A stretch of DNA of 64,000 bases from positions 434,001 through 498,000 of the forward strand of contig NZ_JABXWI010000006.1 of NCBI RefSeq assembly GCF_014930365.1. Direction: 5' to 3'. This DNA comes from Streptomyces caniscabiei (GTDB taxonomy: Bacteria > Actinomycetota > Actinomycetes > Streptomycetales > Streptomycetaceae). The position numbers and the translations under genes were made by a program. The notes below the pieces were generated by a model that saw only the letters and a list, made by a program, of their open reading frames with translations, did not search any database and was not told the DNA's origin. Positions 51,616-60,792 of the stretch are shown here, one piece after another. The stretch's first letter is position 1, and every line of letters begins with the position of its first letter.

Positions 51616-51688
51616 CGACGGCCGCTGCGCGGCCCATCGCGGGGCCGGGGGCTGCCTGGCCCCCCTCTTCACTGCTTAGGAGTGCGGG

Positions 51689-52672
51689 ATGAGTGCCGCA
51701 GATACGACCACTGCCACCAAAGTGCCGCCGCGGCAGGCGTCGCCGCCGAGCGTCCCGGAAGCACCGACGAGAAAACGGACCTCCGGCGGAGCCGCCGTGC
51801 CCTGGGCCCTGCTGGCCCCCTGTCTGCTGATCCTCGCCGTCGTCCTCGGCTACCCGCTCGTCCGTCTCGTCGCCCTGTCCTTCCAGGAGTTCGGCCAGTC
51901 CCAGCTCTGGGGGTTCAAGCCGGCGGAGTCCGTCGGCTTCGACAACTTCGCCGAGGTGCTCGGCGACGGCGAGTTCTGGGCCGTCGTCGTCCGCACCATC
52001 GTCTTCGCCGCCGCCTGCGTCGTCTTCACGATGGTCATCGGCATGGCGATCGCCCTGCTGCTCCAGCGGGTCTCCGGCTGGGTGAAGACGCTCATCAACA
52101 TCGCGCTCGTGGCGAGCTGGGGCATGCCGATCATCGTGGCCACCACCGTCTTCAAGTGGCTCTTCGACTCCGACTACGGCATCTTCAACGCGCTGCTCAG
52201 CAAACTCCCCGGCGTCGACATGATCGGCCACAACTGGTTCGCCAGCGGACCCGAGGGCCTGGCCGTCATCACGCTGCTGGTCGTCTGGGGCGCGGTGCCG
52301 TTCGTCGTCATCACCCTCAGCGCCGGACTCACCCAGGTCCCCAAGGAGTTGGAGGAGGCCGCCCGCCTCGACGGCGCCGGTTCCTGGGGCGTCTTCCGCT
52401 ATGTCACCCTCCCCATCCTCAAGCCCATCATCGTGATGCTCACGACCCTCTCCGTCATCTGGGACATGGGCGTCTTCCCCCAGGTCTTCGTGATGCGCAA
52501 CGGCCACCCGGAGGCCGAGTTCCAGTTGCTCACGACCTACTCGTACGACAAGGCGTTCGTGGTCAACGACTACGCGCAGGGCTCCGCGATCGCCCTGCTC
52601 ACCGTGCTGCTTCTGCTCGGCGTGATCGGCGTCTACATGCGTCAGATGCTGAAGATCGGAGAGGTCGAATGA
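51689..52672 (+). CDS. dasB: ABC transporter permease DasB
   Basis: 327 residues from ATG 51689. Six transmembrane helices after a cytosolic N-terminus of about 40 residues. The EAA loop contacting the ATPase is ELEEAARLDGAGSWGVFRYVTLPIL. It forms the permease dimer with DasC. The stop overlaps dasC by 4 bp (ATGA). Confidence 0.95.
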   Translation: MSAADTTTATKVPPRQASPPSVPEAPTRKRTSGGAAVPWALLAPCLLILAVVLGYPLVRLVALSFQEFGQSQLWGFKPAESVGFDNFAEVLGDGEFWAVVVRTIVFAAACVVFTMVIGMAIALLLQRVSGWVKTLINIALVASWGMPIIVATTVFKWLFDSDYGIFNALLSKLPGVDMIGHNWFASGPEGLAVITLLVVWGAVPFVVITLSAGLTQVPKELEEAARLDGAGSWGVFRYVTLPILKPIIVMLTTLSVIWDMGVFPQVFVMRNGHPEAEFQLLTTYSYDKAFVVNDYAQGSAIALLTVLLLLGVIGVYMRQMLKIGEVE

Positions 52673-53511
52673 GTACCGCCACCGCCTCGGGCCCCCGGAA
52701 GTCCAAGCTCGGCTGGAACCTCCTCGGTCTGTTCGTCTTCGTCACGGCCGGCTTCCCCGTCTACTGGATGCTCAACACGGCGTTCAAACCGGCGAAGGAC
52801 GCGATCGACCCGGACCCGAGCCTGCTGCCGACGTCGATCACCTTCGCCAACTTCGGCCGGGCGCTGGACATCGCGGACTTCTGGGGTCCGGTCGGCCGCA
52901 GCCTCGTCGTCTCCCTGACGGTCGTCGTGATCGGCATCGTCGTCGGCATGCTGGCCGCCCTGGCCATCTCCCGCTTCGCCTTCCGCGGCCGCAAGGTCGT
53001 CATCGTCGGCATCCTGGCGGTGCAGATGGTCCCGCTGGTCGCCATGATCATCCCGGTCTTCCTGCTCCTGAACGACCTCGGCCAGTACGACCGTCTGACC
53101 GGCCTGATCATCACCTACCTGACGTTCATCCTCCCGTTCACGGTGTGGACCCTGCGCGGCTTCATCGTCAACATCCCGCGTGAACTGGAGGAGGCGGCCA
53201 TGGTCGACGGCTGCTCCCGCACCACCGCCTTCATCCGCGTGGTGTTCCCCCTGCTGGCCCCCGGCATGGTGGCGACCTCGGTCTACGGCTTCATCCAGGC
53301 CTGGAACGAGTATCTGTACGCCCTGATGCTGATGAGTCAGCAGAACCAGACCGCGACCGTCTGGCTCGGCAACTTCACCACCAAACACGGCACCGAATAC
53401 GCCCCGATGATGGCCGGCTCCACCATGATGGCCGTGCCGATCGTCGTCCTCTTCCTCCTCGTCCAGCGCAAGATGGCCGCGGGCCTCACCGCGGGCGCCG
53501 TGAAGGGATAA
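52669..53511 (+). CDS. dasC: ABC transporter permease DasC
   Basis: 280 residues from ATG 52669. Six transmembrane helices with the EAA loop ELEEAAMVDGCSRTTAFIRVVFPLLAPG. A typical MalG-like permease. The GH3 gene starts 9 bp after its stop, so it belongs to the same transcript. Confidence 0.95.
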   Translation: MSTATASGPRKSKLGWNLLGLFVFVTAGFPVYWMLNTAFKPAKDAIDPDPSLLPTSITFANFGRALDIADFWGPVGRSLVVSLTVVVIGIVVGMLAALAISRFAFRGRKVVIVGILAVQMVPLVAMIIPVFLLLNDLGQYDRLTGLIITYLTFILPFTVWTLRGFIVNIPRELEEAAMVDGCSRTTAFIRVVFPLLAPGMVATSVYGFIQAWNEYLYALMLMSQQNQTATVWLGNFTTKHGTEYAPMMAGSTMMAVPIVVLFLLVQRKMAAGLTAGAVKG

Positions 53512-53520
53512 CCGACCCTC

Positions 53521-55089
53521 ATGTCACCGACGACATTCGCCACCGGCTCGCCCGGTTCCCCCTCCGGACAGGACGGGCTCACACGGGACGCCCTGACGGT
53601 CCTCCAGCCCGGCTTCACCGGCACCACCGCCCCCGACTGGCTGCTGCGCCGCGTCGGCGAGGGACTCGCCTCCGTCGGTCTCTTCGGCCGCAACATCGTC
53701 TCGCCCGGACAACTCGCCACCCTCACCGCACAGTTGCGCGCCGAGCACGAGGACGTCCTGGTCGCGATCGACGAGGAGGGCGGCGACGTCACCCGCCTCG
53801 AGGTCCGCACCGGCTCCTCCTTCCCGGGCAACCACGCCCTGGGCGCGGTCGACGACGTGGACCTCACCAGGCAGGTCGCGTTCGCCCTGGGCCGCCGTCT
53901 GGCGGAGTGCGGCGTCAACTTCAACTGGGCCCCGTCGGCCGACGTGAACGCCAACCCGTCCAACCCCGTCATCGGGGTGCGCTCCTTCGGCGCCGACCCC
54001 GGCCTGGTCGCCCGCCACACGGCCGCCTACGTCACCGGTCTCCAGGCAGCGGGCGTCGCCGCCTGCACCAAGCACTTCCCGGGCCACGGCGACACCGCCG
54101 TCGACTCCCATCATTCCCTGCCCCGCATCGACGCGGACCGCTCGCTCGTGGACACCCGGGACCTGGCCCCCTTCCGGGCCGCCATCGCCGCCGGATCGCG
54201 CGCCATGATGAGCGCCCACATCCTGGTCCCGGCCCTCGACCCCGACCTCCCGGCAACGTTGTCCCGGGGCATCCTCACCGGCCTCCTCCGCGACGAGCTG
54301 GGCTACGACGGCCTCATCGTCACCGACGGCATGGAGATGCAGGCCATCGCCGGCACCTACGGCATCGAACACGGCAGCGTCCTGGCGCTCGCGGCCGGGG
54401 CCGACGCGATCTGCGTCGGCGGCGGCCTCGCCGACGACGAGACCGTCCGCCGTCTCCGCGACGCCCTCGTCACCGCCGTCCGCACCGGCGAACTCCCCGA
54501 GGAACGCCTCGCCGACGCGGCGAACCGGGTCCGGGCACTGGCACGGTGGACACGATCGGCCGCCGGGGGAGCGGAAGCCCCCGACGGGACGCCGCCCGAG
54601 CCCCTCGGGGAGACCGGCCCCGCCGGGGGCGGCGGCACGGGCGGGGGCATCGGCCTCGTGGCTGCCCGCCGCGCCCTGACGACGACCTACGCGGAGCCCT
54701 ACGACCCGCCCACCCAGCCCGTGTACGTCGCGGCCTTCACTCCGGTGGCGAACATCGCCGTGGGCGACGAGACCCCCTGGGGCGTCGGCGCGGAACTGGC
54801 CCGCCTCCTCCCCGGCACCGAGACGGGCACCTTCGCCGGCGACAGCGCCGGTGCCTCCGCCCTCGCGGTCGCGGGCACCCGCCGGATCGTCGCCGTCGTC
54901 CGCGACGAACACCGCCACCCCTGGATGACCGCCGCCCTGGACGTCCTCCTCGCCACCCGCCCGGACACGGTCGTCGTGGAGATGGGCGTCCCCCAGTCCC
55001 CACCCCGAGCCGCCCTCCACATCGCCACGCACGGCGCGGCCAGGGTCTGCGGCAGAGCGGCCGCGGAGATCATCGCGGGGACGCGCTAG
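53521..55089 (+). CDS. GH3 beta-N-acetylhexosaminidase (NagZ-like)
   Basis: 522 residues from ATG 53521. The GH3 barrel carries the NagZ motif KHFPGHGDT (K184 onward), whose His-Asp pair is typical of beta-N-acetylglucosaminidases, and the nucleophile D269 in IVTDGMEM. A C-terminal domain of about 150 residues (from about 375) follows a Gly/Pro linker. No signal peptide, so it hydrolyses imported chitobiose inside the cell. It completes the uptake-to-GlcNAc path between dasABC and nagB. Confidence 0.92.
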   Translation: MSPTTFATGSPGSPSGQDGLTRDALTVLQPGFTGTTAPDWLLRRVGEGLASVGLFGRNIVSPGQLATLTAQLRAEHEDVLVAIDEEGGDVTRLEVRTGSSFPGNHALGAVDDVDLTRQVAFALGRRLAECGVNFNWAPSADVNANPSNPVIGVRSFGADPGLVARHTAAYVTGLQAAGVAACTKHFPGHGDTAVDSHHSLPRIDADRSLVDTRDLAPFRAAIAAGSRAMMSAHILVPALDPDLPATLSRGILTGLLRDELGYDGLIVTDGMEMQAIAGTYGIEHGSVLALAAGADAICVGGGLADDETVRRLRDALVTAVRTGELPEERLADAANRVRALARWTRSAAGGAEAPDGTPPEPLGETGPAGGGGTGGGIGLVAARRALTTTYAEPYDPPTQPVYVAAFTPVANIAVGDETPWGVGAELARLLPGTETGTFAGDSAGASALAVAGTRRIVAVVRDEHRHPWMTAALDVLLATRPDTVVVEMGVPQSPPRAALHIATHGAARVCGRAAAEIIAGTR

Positions 55090-55413
55090 CGACGGGGCGC
55101 GCCGGCGACGGGGGGCGCGCTGGCGGCGGGGGGCGCGCCGGCGACGGGGGCGCGAGCGGCGCACGACAGGCGTCGGTGCCGGTACGGACGTACGACCGAC
55201 ACCGGTGGCGCCGAAGCGGCGCGTACTCGGCAGAGGCTCCGAAGCCTCCGGCACGCCGGCGGGAGCCCGGCCACGCGGGTGGCCGGCGGCGGGTCCCCCA
55301 GCCACCCGCGACGACCCGCCCCCACCCCCACCCCTACATCGGCCCCCCACACATACATCGGCGCCACAGCCCAGCTCACCGGGCCGTGGCGCCGATGGCG
55401 CGCTCCTCGCCGG
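55090..55413. repeat. GC-rich repeat interval and terminator between hexosaminidase and nagB
   Basis: No gene. Three to four degenerate copies of a GGCGACGGGGGGCGCGCC-like unit fill 55090-55160. A C/A-rich tract follows. The 12 bp stem CATCGGCGCCAC/GTGGCGCCGATG (55356-55367 with 55386-55397) is a likely terminator for the convergent genes. Confidence 0.7.
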
Positions 55414-56199
55414 CTAGATCCCCTGCCAGTCGGGCTTGTTGTCGTACGTGTGCCGGAAGTAGTCCGCCAGCTTCAGCTTCGACGCGGCGCCCTCGTCCAC
55501 CACGACGGTCGCGTGGCGGTGGAGCTGCAACGCCGACGCCGGGCACACCGCCGCCACCGGCCCCTCCACGGTCGCCGCGACGGCGTCCGCCTTGCCCTCG
55601 CCCGTGGCGAGCAGCACCAGGTGCCGGGCCTCCAGGATCGTGCCGATGCCCTGGGTGATCACGTGGTGCGGCACCTGGTCGATGTCGCCGTCGAAGAAGC
55701 GCGCGTTGTCGATCCGGGTCTGCTCGGTGAGCGTCTTGATCCGCGTCCGGGAGGCGAGGGACGAGCACGGTTCGTTGAACCCGATGTGCCCGTCGGTCCC
55801 GATGCCGAGCAGCTGCAGATCCACACCCCCCGCCTCGGCCAGCGCCCTGTCGTACGCCTCGCTCGCCCCCGCCACGTCCTCGGCGGTGCCGTCGGGGCCC
55901 ATGAAGGCGTCCATCCCGAGCCCCAGGGGTTCCAGCACCTCCCGCCGCAGGACCGAGCGGTACGACTCGGGATGCTCGGCGGGCAGCCCCACGTACTCGT
56001 CGAGCTGGGCGACCCGGGCCCGGGAGACGTCCACGGCACCGGAGCGCGCCTTCCGGGCCAGCGCCTGGTAGATGGGCAGCGGGGTGGACCCCGTGGCCAC
56101 CCCGAGCAGCGCCTCGGGCTTGCGTCGGAGCAACTCCGCCATCGCCTCGGCTATGAGCTCGCCACCCGCCTTGGCATCCGGAACGATGACAACTTCCAC
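55414..56199 (-). CDS. nagB: Glucosamine-6-phosphate deaminase
   Basis: 261 residues from ATG 56199. It converts GlcN-6-P to fructose-6-P and ammonia. Motifs are LLGVATGSTPLPIYQAL, QLDEYVGL (catalytic Asp) and GIGTDGHIGFNEP (His). It feeds GlcNAc from DasABC uptake into glycolysis. A good dre site sits 74 bp upstream. Confidence 0.95.
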   Translation of the reverse strand: MEVVIVPDAKAGGELIAEAMAELLRRKPEALLGVATGSTPLPIYQALARKARSGAVDVSRARVAQLDEYVGLPAEHPESYRSVLRREVLEPLGLGMDAFMGPDGTAEDVAGASEAYDRALAEAGGVDLQLLGIGTDGHIGFNEPCSSLASRTRIKTLTEQTRIDNARFFDGDIDQVPHHVITQGIGTILEARHLVLLATGEGKADAVAATVEGPVAAVCPASALQLHRHATVVVDEGAASKLKLADYFRHTYDNKPDWQGI

Positions 56200-56272
56200 G
56201 CTGGGCCTGCCGATCTGGAAAGTAAGGACTCAAGAGGACTCGACCGGAACCTGCGGGGTCAAGCACCTTTCA

Positions 56273-56288
56273 TGTGGTGTAGACCAAT
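56273..56288. promoter_or_regulatory. dre site 4 (nagB operator)
   Basis: TGTGGTGTAGACCAAT (reverse complement ATTGGTCTACACCACA) is a close match to the DasR consensus just upstream of nagB. Confidence 0.8.
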
Positions 56289-56478
56289 CTAGCAGGGGTC
56301 GCCCCTTCCCCACAGGGGTCTTTGCGGGAGGCGGCCGCGTGCGTGAGACCGGTCACCGGGGCGGTGACGCTGTTCCCGGCCCGCGCCCGGGCGAAGCGGG
56401 CTACGCTGCCAGTGGACCCGTCCGTGGATGTCGGACGAGGGAACAACAACAAACATCCGCCAACGCATGGACACACGC

Positions 56479-56494
56479 AGTGGTCTAGTCAACA
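56479..56494. promoter_or_regulatory. dre-like site 5
   Basis: AGTGGTCTAGTCAACA has the TGGTCTAG core; it lies 280 bp upstream of nagB and 308 bp before the PdtaS-like kinase. Confidence 0.6.
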
Positions 56495-56801
56495 ATGCGT
56501 GGTAGTGCGTGTGATCGATCAGCGGCCAGCCGCCGGTGATCGCGCACGACGACAAGCCTCCGTCTTCCCCGCACAGGAAGGCGGACCGAGGACCCGGCGC
56601 TCTCTGCCCTGACTGCTCCGGATCCTCATCCTTCGGCCGACCGGGACCGCACACCCCACGGCCGATGTTGCTCCGGGCTGCGGTGCCGGGAGGGCTGAGG
56701 GTCCCTCTCAGGCGCCGCGGCCCGCGGGTGTCCCCGGGCCCGTACCGGCCACACCCCCACTGTTTCCGGTCAGGTCCGTACCGCCAGGTACGCTCGCACA
56801 C

Positions 56802-58277
56802 GTGCCCTCCATGAACGAACTCGTCCGCCAGCACACCGCCCTCAGCGACTCCGACCTGGAGTGGCTGCATCTGCTGGTGTCGGAGTGGCAGCTGCTGTCC
56901 GACCTCTCCTTCGCCGACCTGGTCCTCTGGGTCCCCACGCGCGACGGCACCCGCTATGTCTCCGTGGCCCAGATGCGCCCCAACACCGGCCCCACCTCGT
57001 ACCAGGACGACATGGTCGGCCACCTGGTCCCGCGCGGCCGCCGGCCCCTGCTCGACGCCGCGCACGACGAGGGCCGGATCGTCCGCGAGGGCGATCCGGA
57101 GTGGCGCGAGGAGGTGCCCGTACGGGTCGAGTCCATCCCCGTGCGCAGGGAGGGCCGCGTCCTCGGCGTCATCGCGCGCAACACCAATCTGCTGACCGTG
57201 CGGACCCCGAGCCGTCTGGAGCTGACGTACCTCCAGAGCGCCTCCGACCTGGCCCAGATGATCGCCGCGGGCGCGTTCCCGTTCCCCGACCAGCAGGTCG
57301 ACATGGACGCCTCACCGCGCGTCGGCGACGGGCTGATCAGGCTCGACGCCGACGGCATCGTCCAGTACGCCTCCCCGAACGCCCTCTCCGCCTACCACCG
57401 CCTCGGCCTCGCCGCCGACCTGGTGGGCTGCCACCTCGGCCGTACGACCGCCGAACTCGCCCCCTCCCGGGGCCCGGTGGACGAGGCGCTCGCCAAGCTG
57501 GCGAGCGGGTGGGCGCCGCGCGAGTTCGAGATCGAGTCCGACGACGGGGTGATCCAGTTCCGCGCGATCCCGCTCAAGCCCAAGGGGCCGCGCATCGGTT
57601 CGCTGGTGCTGCTGCGGGACGTGACCGAACTGCGGCGCCGCGAGCGCGAGTTGATCACCAAGGACGCGACCATCCGGGAGATCCACCACCGGGTGAAGAA
57701 CAACCTCCAGACCGTGGCCGCGCTGCTGCGACTCCAGGCCCGGCGCATCGAGTCCGAACGCGGCAGGGAGGCCCTCGAAGAGGCCGTACGGCGGGTCGGG
57801 TCGATCGCGATCGTGCATGAGACGCTGTCCCAGAATCTGGACGAGCGGGTGGAGTTCGACGAGATCGCCGACCGCGTGCTGGCGATGGTCGCCGAGATCT
57901 CACCGGGCAAGGTCGCCGGCCGGCGCACCGGACGGTTCGGCATCCTGGACGCGGAGGTCGCCACCCCGCTCTCCATGGTCCTCACCGAGATCCTGCAGAA
58001 CGCCCTCGAACACGGTTTCCGCGAGGGCGACACCGGCACGGTCGAGGTCTCGGCCGTACGCGGCGGCTCCACCAAGGACACCCGGCTGCTCGTCACCGTG
58101 CAGGACGACGGCGTCGGCCTCCCCGAGGGCTTCGACCCGCACCGCTCGGGCAACCTCGGCCTGCAGATCGTACGGACGCTGGTGGAGGGGGAGTTGGGCG
58201 GTACCTTCGACATGGTCCCGGCGCCGGAGCAGGGCACCCAGGTGATCCTGGACATCCCGGTGCGGGCCCAGAAGTAG
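56802..58277 (+). CDS. PdtaS-like sensor histidine kinase
   Basis: 491 residues from GTG 56802 (ATG 56811 also possible). An N-terminal GAF-like domain (about 1-155), a PAS domain (about 170-280), then HisKA_2 with EIHHRVKNNLQTVAALLRLQ (H295/H296) and an HATPase (NALEHGF, DDGVGLP, GNLGLQI). There are no transmembrane segments, so it is a cytosolic sensor. The same order (kinase next to whiB1) is found in Mycobacterium, where PdtaS signals to the RNA-binding PdtaR. Confidence 0.93.
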   Translation: MPSMNELVRQHTALSDSDLEWLHLLVSEWQLLSDLSFADLVLWVPTRDGTRYVSVAQMRPNTGPTSYQDDMVGHLVPRGRRPLLDAAHDEGRIVREGDPEWREEVPVRVESIPVRREGRVLGVIARNTNLLTVRTPSRLELTYLQSASDLAQMIAAGAFPFPDQQVDMDASPRVGDGLIRLDADGIVQYASPNALSAYHRLGLAADLVGCHLGRTTAELAPSRGPVDEALAKLASGWAPREFEIESDDGVIQFRAIPLKPKGPRIGSLVLLRDVTELRRRERELITKDATIREIHHRVKNNLQTVAALLRLQARRIESERGREALEEAVRRVGSIAIVHETLSQNLDERVEFDEIADRVLAMVAEISPGKVAGRRTGRFGILDAEVATPLSMVLTEILQNALEHGFREGDTGTVEVSAVRGGSTKDTRLLVTVQDDGVGLPEGFDPHRSGNLGLQIVRTLVEGELGGTFDMVPAPEQGTQVILDIPVRAQK

Positions 58278-58388
58278 CGGGCGTACGGCGATCGCGCCGG
58301 CCGGGACACCACGGTCGGCGTACGGGAAACGGCACCCAGCCTCTTCGCGCCGGCAACGCCACTGAGGGTCTTCGTACCGGGAACAGCA

Positions 58389-58423
58389 CCGAGCCCCGGA
58401 CCAACGTGTGGTCCGGGGCTCGG
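58389..58423. terminator. Terminator between convergent kinase and wblE
   Basis: A perfect 15 bp stem (58389-58403 with 58409-58423), loop ACGTG. Confidence 0.8.
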
Positions 58424-58532
58424 GCTCGTGGCTGATTAAGCGCACCGGGGGTACTGCGCGCTGCGGCTCGGGGGCGGGAGAAGCGCACTCGCTGTGCGCG
58501 CCGCCAAGCTCAGGCTATTGCTGGGTGGGATG

Positions 58533-58790
58533 TCAGGCGGATGCCTGACGGGCCCGGTTGCGGGCGGCGCGGCGCTTCATGGCGCGGCGCTCGTCCTCGC
58601 TGAGACCACCCCAGACGCCGGAGTCCTGGCCGGACTCAAGCGCCCACTGCAGACACTGCTCGATAACCGGGCAGCGACGGCAGACAGCCTTGGCTTCCTC
58701 GATCTGCAGCAGCGCAGGACCGGTGTTGCCGATGGGGAAGAAGAGCTCGGGGTCTTCCTCGCGGCAAACGGCGTTGTGACGCCAGTCCAT
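58533..58790 (-). CDS. wblE: WhiB1-type regulator WblE
   Basis: 85 residues from ATG 58790 (AAGGAGAGG upstream). Cluster cysteines C9, C37, C40 and C46, the GVWGG turn, and the basic tail RRAMKRRAARNRARQ. WhiB1 is an essential [4Fe-4S], nitric-oxide-sensitive protein in mycobacteria that binds the principal sigma factor. A CRP-like site lies 45-60 bp upstream. Confidence 0.95.
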   Translation of the reverse strand: MDWRHNAVCREEDPELFFPIGNTGPALLQIEEAKAVCRRCPVIEQCLQWALESGQDSGVWGGLSEDERRAMKRRAARNRARQASA

Positions 58791-58834
58791 GGCTGCTACC
58801 TCTCCTTGGTATTACATGCACGTTAGCTTGTGAA

Positions 58835-58850
58835 TGTGAACGCTTTCACG
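58835..58850. promoter_or_regulatory. CRP-like site upstream of wblE
   Basis: TGTGAACGCTTTCACG matches TGTGA-N6-TCACA in nine of ten half-site bases. It overlaps the likely -35 of wblE (TAACGT, 58823-58818, is the best -10). CRP control of whiB1 is established in Mycobacterium tuberculosis. Confidence 0.65.
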
Positions 58851-59109
58851 AATCCCTCAACAAGTGAAGGGCCGATCACCAGGCGGACTGGTGTGGTCCT
58901 GTGGGTTGAGGAGGGGTTCTGGCGCTTGCTTGAGCCGGTGTTGCGGGCTGTCCCGAGCGCCACGTAGAGACTCGCAAACCTCGGCGGCGGATACAACCCC
59001 TTCCGGAAAGTTTTTTTTGATTCCTCGGTGTCGACTGTGTCACAGCCGTACTTCCATGGGGTGGATCCTGGCCTAAACGTTCGAGTGGAAGGACTTTTGC
59101 CCGTTCCGC
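58851..59109. other. Upstream region of wblE, no gene
   Basis: This holds an 8-T run (59010-59017) and a CTGTG-T-CACAG palindrome (59034-59044). Otherwise I see no coding or RNA gene. It lies between the wblE promoter and the lipid kinase stop. Confidence 0.5.
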
Positions 59110-60081
59110 TCACACAATCACACGCAGTGCACGGCGTACGCCTGTGAACGTCACGCTCGTACGCAGTCCGAGGTGGTCGCCGTCCATCTGGAGGGGGAGG
59201 GGGACCTTCGAATGCAAGGTGAAGTCGGTCAGATCGTGCAGGGTGGTGGCGTGCTTGCCCTGGGGTCCGCGCTCGGGGGACGAAGTGAGCAACTGTGTGC
59301 CATATCGGGCGAGTGCGGGCGTCGACATCCGGCTGAGACCGAGCACGTCGAGACCTTTATCGAACGAGGCCTTAGGCGACGCGTACACCGGGCGATTACC
59401 CAGAAACGTCCACGGGGACGTGTTGCAGACTATGGACAGCACAAGATCGGAAATCGGATCCTCGCCGGCCCGCTCCAAAGTGATCGTGCCGAGCCTGCGA
59501 TGGGGCTCTTCCAGAAACTGCCGGAAAGCCTGACGCAGGTAAAGGGCGTGTGTGGATTTCCGTCCGCGTTCCCGCTGTTGCTCGACCCGGCCGATCACCC
59601 CCGCGTCGAATCCCAGGCCGGCGCAGAACGTGAACCAGCGGGACGGCACCGCCTCGTCCTCCGTGCCCGGGGTGCCCGAGGCCATACCCAGGCCGACCGT
59701 GCGCTCCCGGCTCTCGCGCAGGGCGTCGAGCAGGACGCCGGTCGCCTCCACGGCGTCGTTGGGCAGGCCCAGGGCGCGGGCGAAGACATTGGTGGAGCCG
59801 CCGGGGACCACGGCGAGACGGGGGAGGCGGTCGGGGTCCGGGCCGTGGTGCAGCAGGCCGTTCACGACCTCGTTGACCGTGCCGTCGCCGCCGAGCGCGA
59901 CGACCAGTTCGATGTCGTCCTTGCCCTCGGCGGCCTGGCGGGCGAGGTCGCGGGCGTGACCCCGGTACTCGGTGGTCACCGCCTCCAGTTTCATCTCGCT
60001 CGCGAGAGCGTGGATCAGCACATCGCGCGTACGTGCGCTTGTGGTGGTTGCCGCCGGGTTGACCACGAGAAGTGCACGCAT
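59110..60081 (-). CDS. Diacylglycerol/lipid kinase family protein
   Basis: 323 residues from ATG 60081. The DAGK catalytic motifs are VVNPAATTTSART, VALGGDGTVNEVVNGL (the GGDGT nucleotide loop) and PGGSTNVFARALGLPND, plus the C-terminal MDGDHLGLRTSVTF. It likely phosphorylates diacylglycerol or a related lipid. It is divergent from the small membrane-protein gene. Confidence 0.92.
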   Translation of the reverse strand: MRALLVVNPAATTTSARTRDVLIHALASEMKLEAVTTEYRGHARDLARQAAEGKDDIELVVALGGDGTVNEVVNGLLHHGPDPDRLPRLAVVPGGSTNVFARALGLPNDAVEATGVLLDALRESRERTVGLGMASGTPGTEDEAVPSRWFTFCAGLGFDAGVIGRVEQQRERGRKSTHALYLRQAFRQFLEEPHRRLGTITLERAGEDPISDLVLSIVCNTSPWTFLGNRPVYASPKASFDKGLDVLGLSRMSTPALARYGTQLLTSSPERGPQGKHATTLHDLTDFTLHSKVPLPLQMDGDHLGLRTSVTFTGVRRALRVIV

Positions 60082-60244
60082 GAGTTGCAGGGTACCTACT
60101 GGGTGGTACCCGGCCCATACCGAGGTGCGGATCAAGGGGGAGATCAGGTAGTGACGATGAGCACGCGGGGGGCGCGCGGACGCGGGGTGCGTGCCCGGCA
60201 CCGGGGGCGGAGGGGGCGACGGGGGCGAGGGCTACCCTTCAGGA

Positions 60245-60697
60245 GTGAGCCCTGAGCAGACCCCCGTGCCGGACACCTCCGACGCCGAGCGCCGCCCCGG
60301 GCGGCTGACCGCCGCGGCCGCGCTGGCCGCGCTGGAGGGGGTGGCCCTGCTGGTGGGCGGCGGGGCCATGCTCGTCGTCGGCCTCACCGGTGACTCGGAC
60401 GACCTGAGCACCGGCGTCACCGGCGGCATCACCCTCGTCGCGCTGGCCCTGCTGCCGCTGATCGCCGCGCGCGGCCTGCTGCTGCGGCGGAGCTGGAGCC
60501 GGGGCCCCGCCGTCATCACCCAGATCATGGCGCTGCCGGTGGCCTACAACCTGCTGCGCGCCGACAGCGTGGCGATCCCGGCGGGCATCGCCCTGGCGGT
60601 GATCGCGGTCTCCGCCCTGGTCCTGCTGCTCAACCCCGCCACGACCCGGGCCCTCGACATCCAGGGCCCCGGCCGCGCCCAGGAACCGAAGGCGTAA
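60245..60697 (+). CDS. Four-helix membrane protein, function unknown
   Basis: 150 residues from GTG 60245; GTG 60191 would add 18 Gly-rich residues. Four transmembrane helices (AALAALEGVALLVGGGAMLVVGL, GITLVALALLPLIAARGLL, VITQIMALPVAYNLL and IALAVIAVSALVLLLN). No recognised family. It is convergent with sigH. Confidence 0.78.
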   Translation: MSPEQTPVPDTSDAERRPGRLTAAAALAALEGVALLVGGGAMLVVGLTGDSDDLSTGVTGGITLVALALLPLIAARGLLLRRSWSRGPAVITQIMALPVAYNLLRADSVAIPAGIALAVIAVSALVLLLNPATTRALDIQGPGRAQEPKA

Positions 60698-60792
60698 CGG
60701 GCGGACGGTCACGGAGGTGCTCGCCGGCTCCCGGGAACCGAGGAGTCCGGGCGCCGACGGCTCTTGGAACCGTCGCTCCCGGCCGCTCCCCG

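Larger units (their letters stand above)
56200..56801. other. 602-bp non-coding interval
   Basis: I see no gene on either strand. Besides the two dre-like sites it holds the promoters for nagB and the kinase gene, which I could not place. Short reading frames here have no ribosome sites or family resemblance. Confidence 0.6.

Noticed and set aside
53521..55089. Secreted chitinase-type role for the GH3 protein
   Set aside because: No signal peptide; operon with dasABC indicates an intracellular enzyme.
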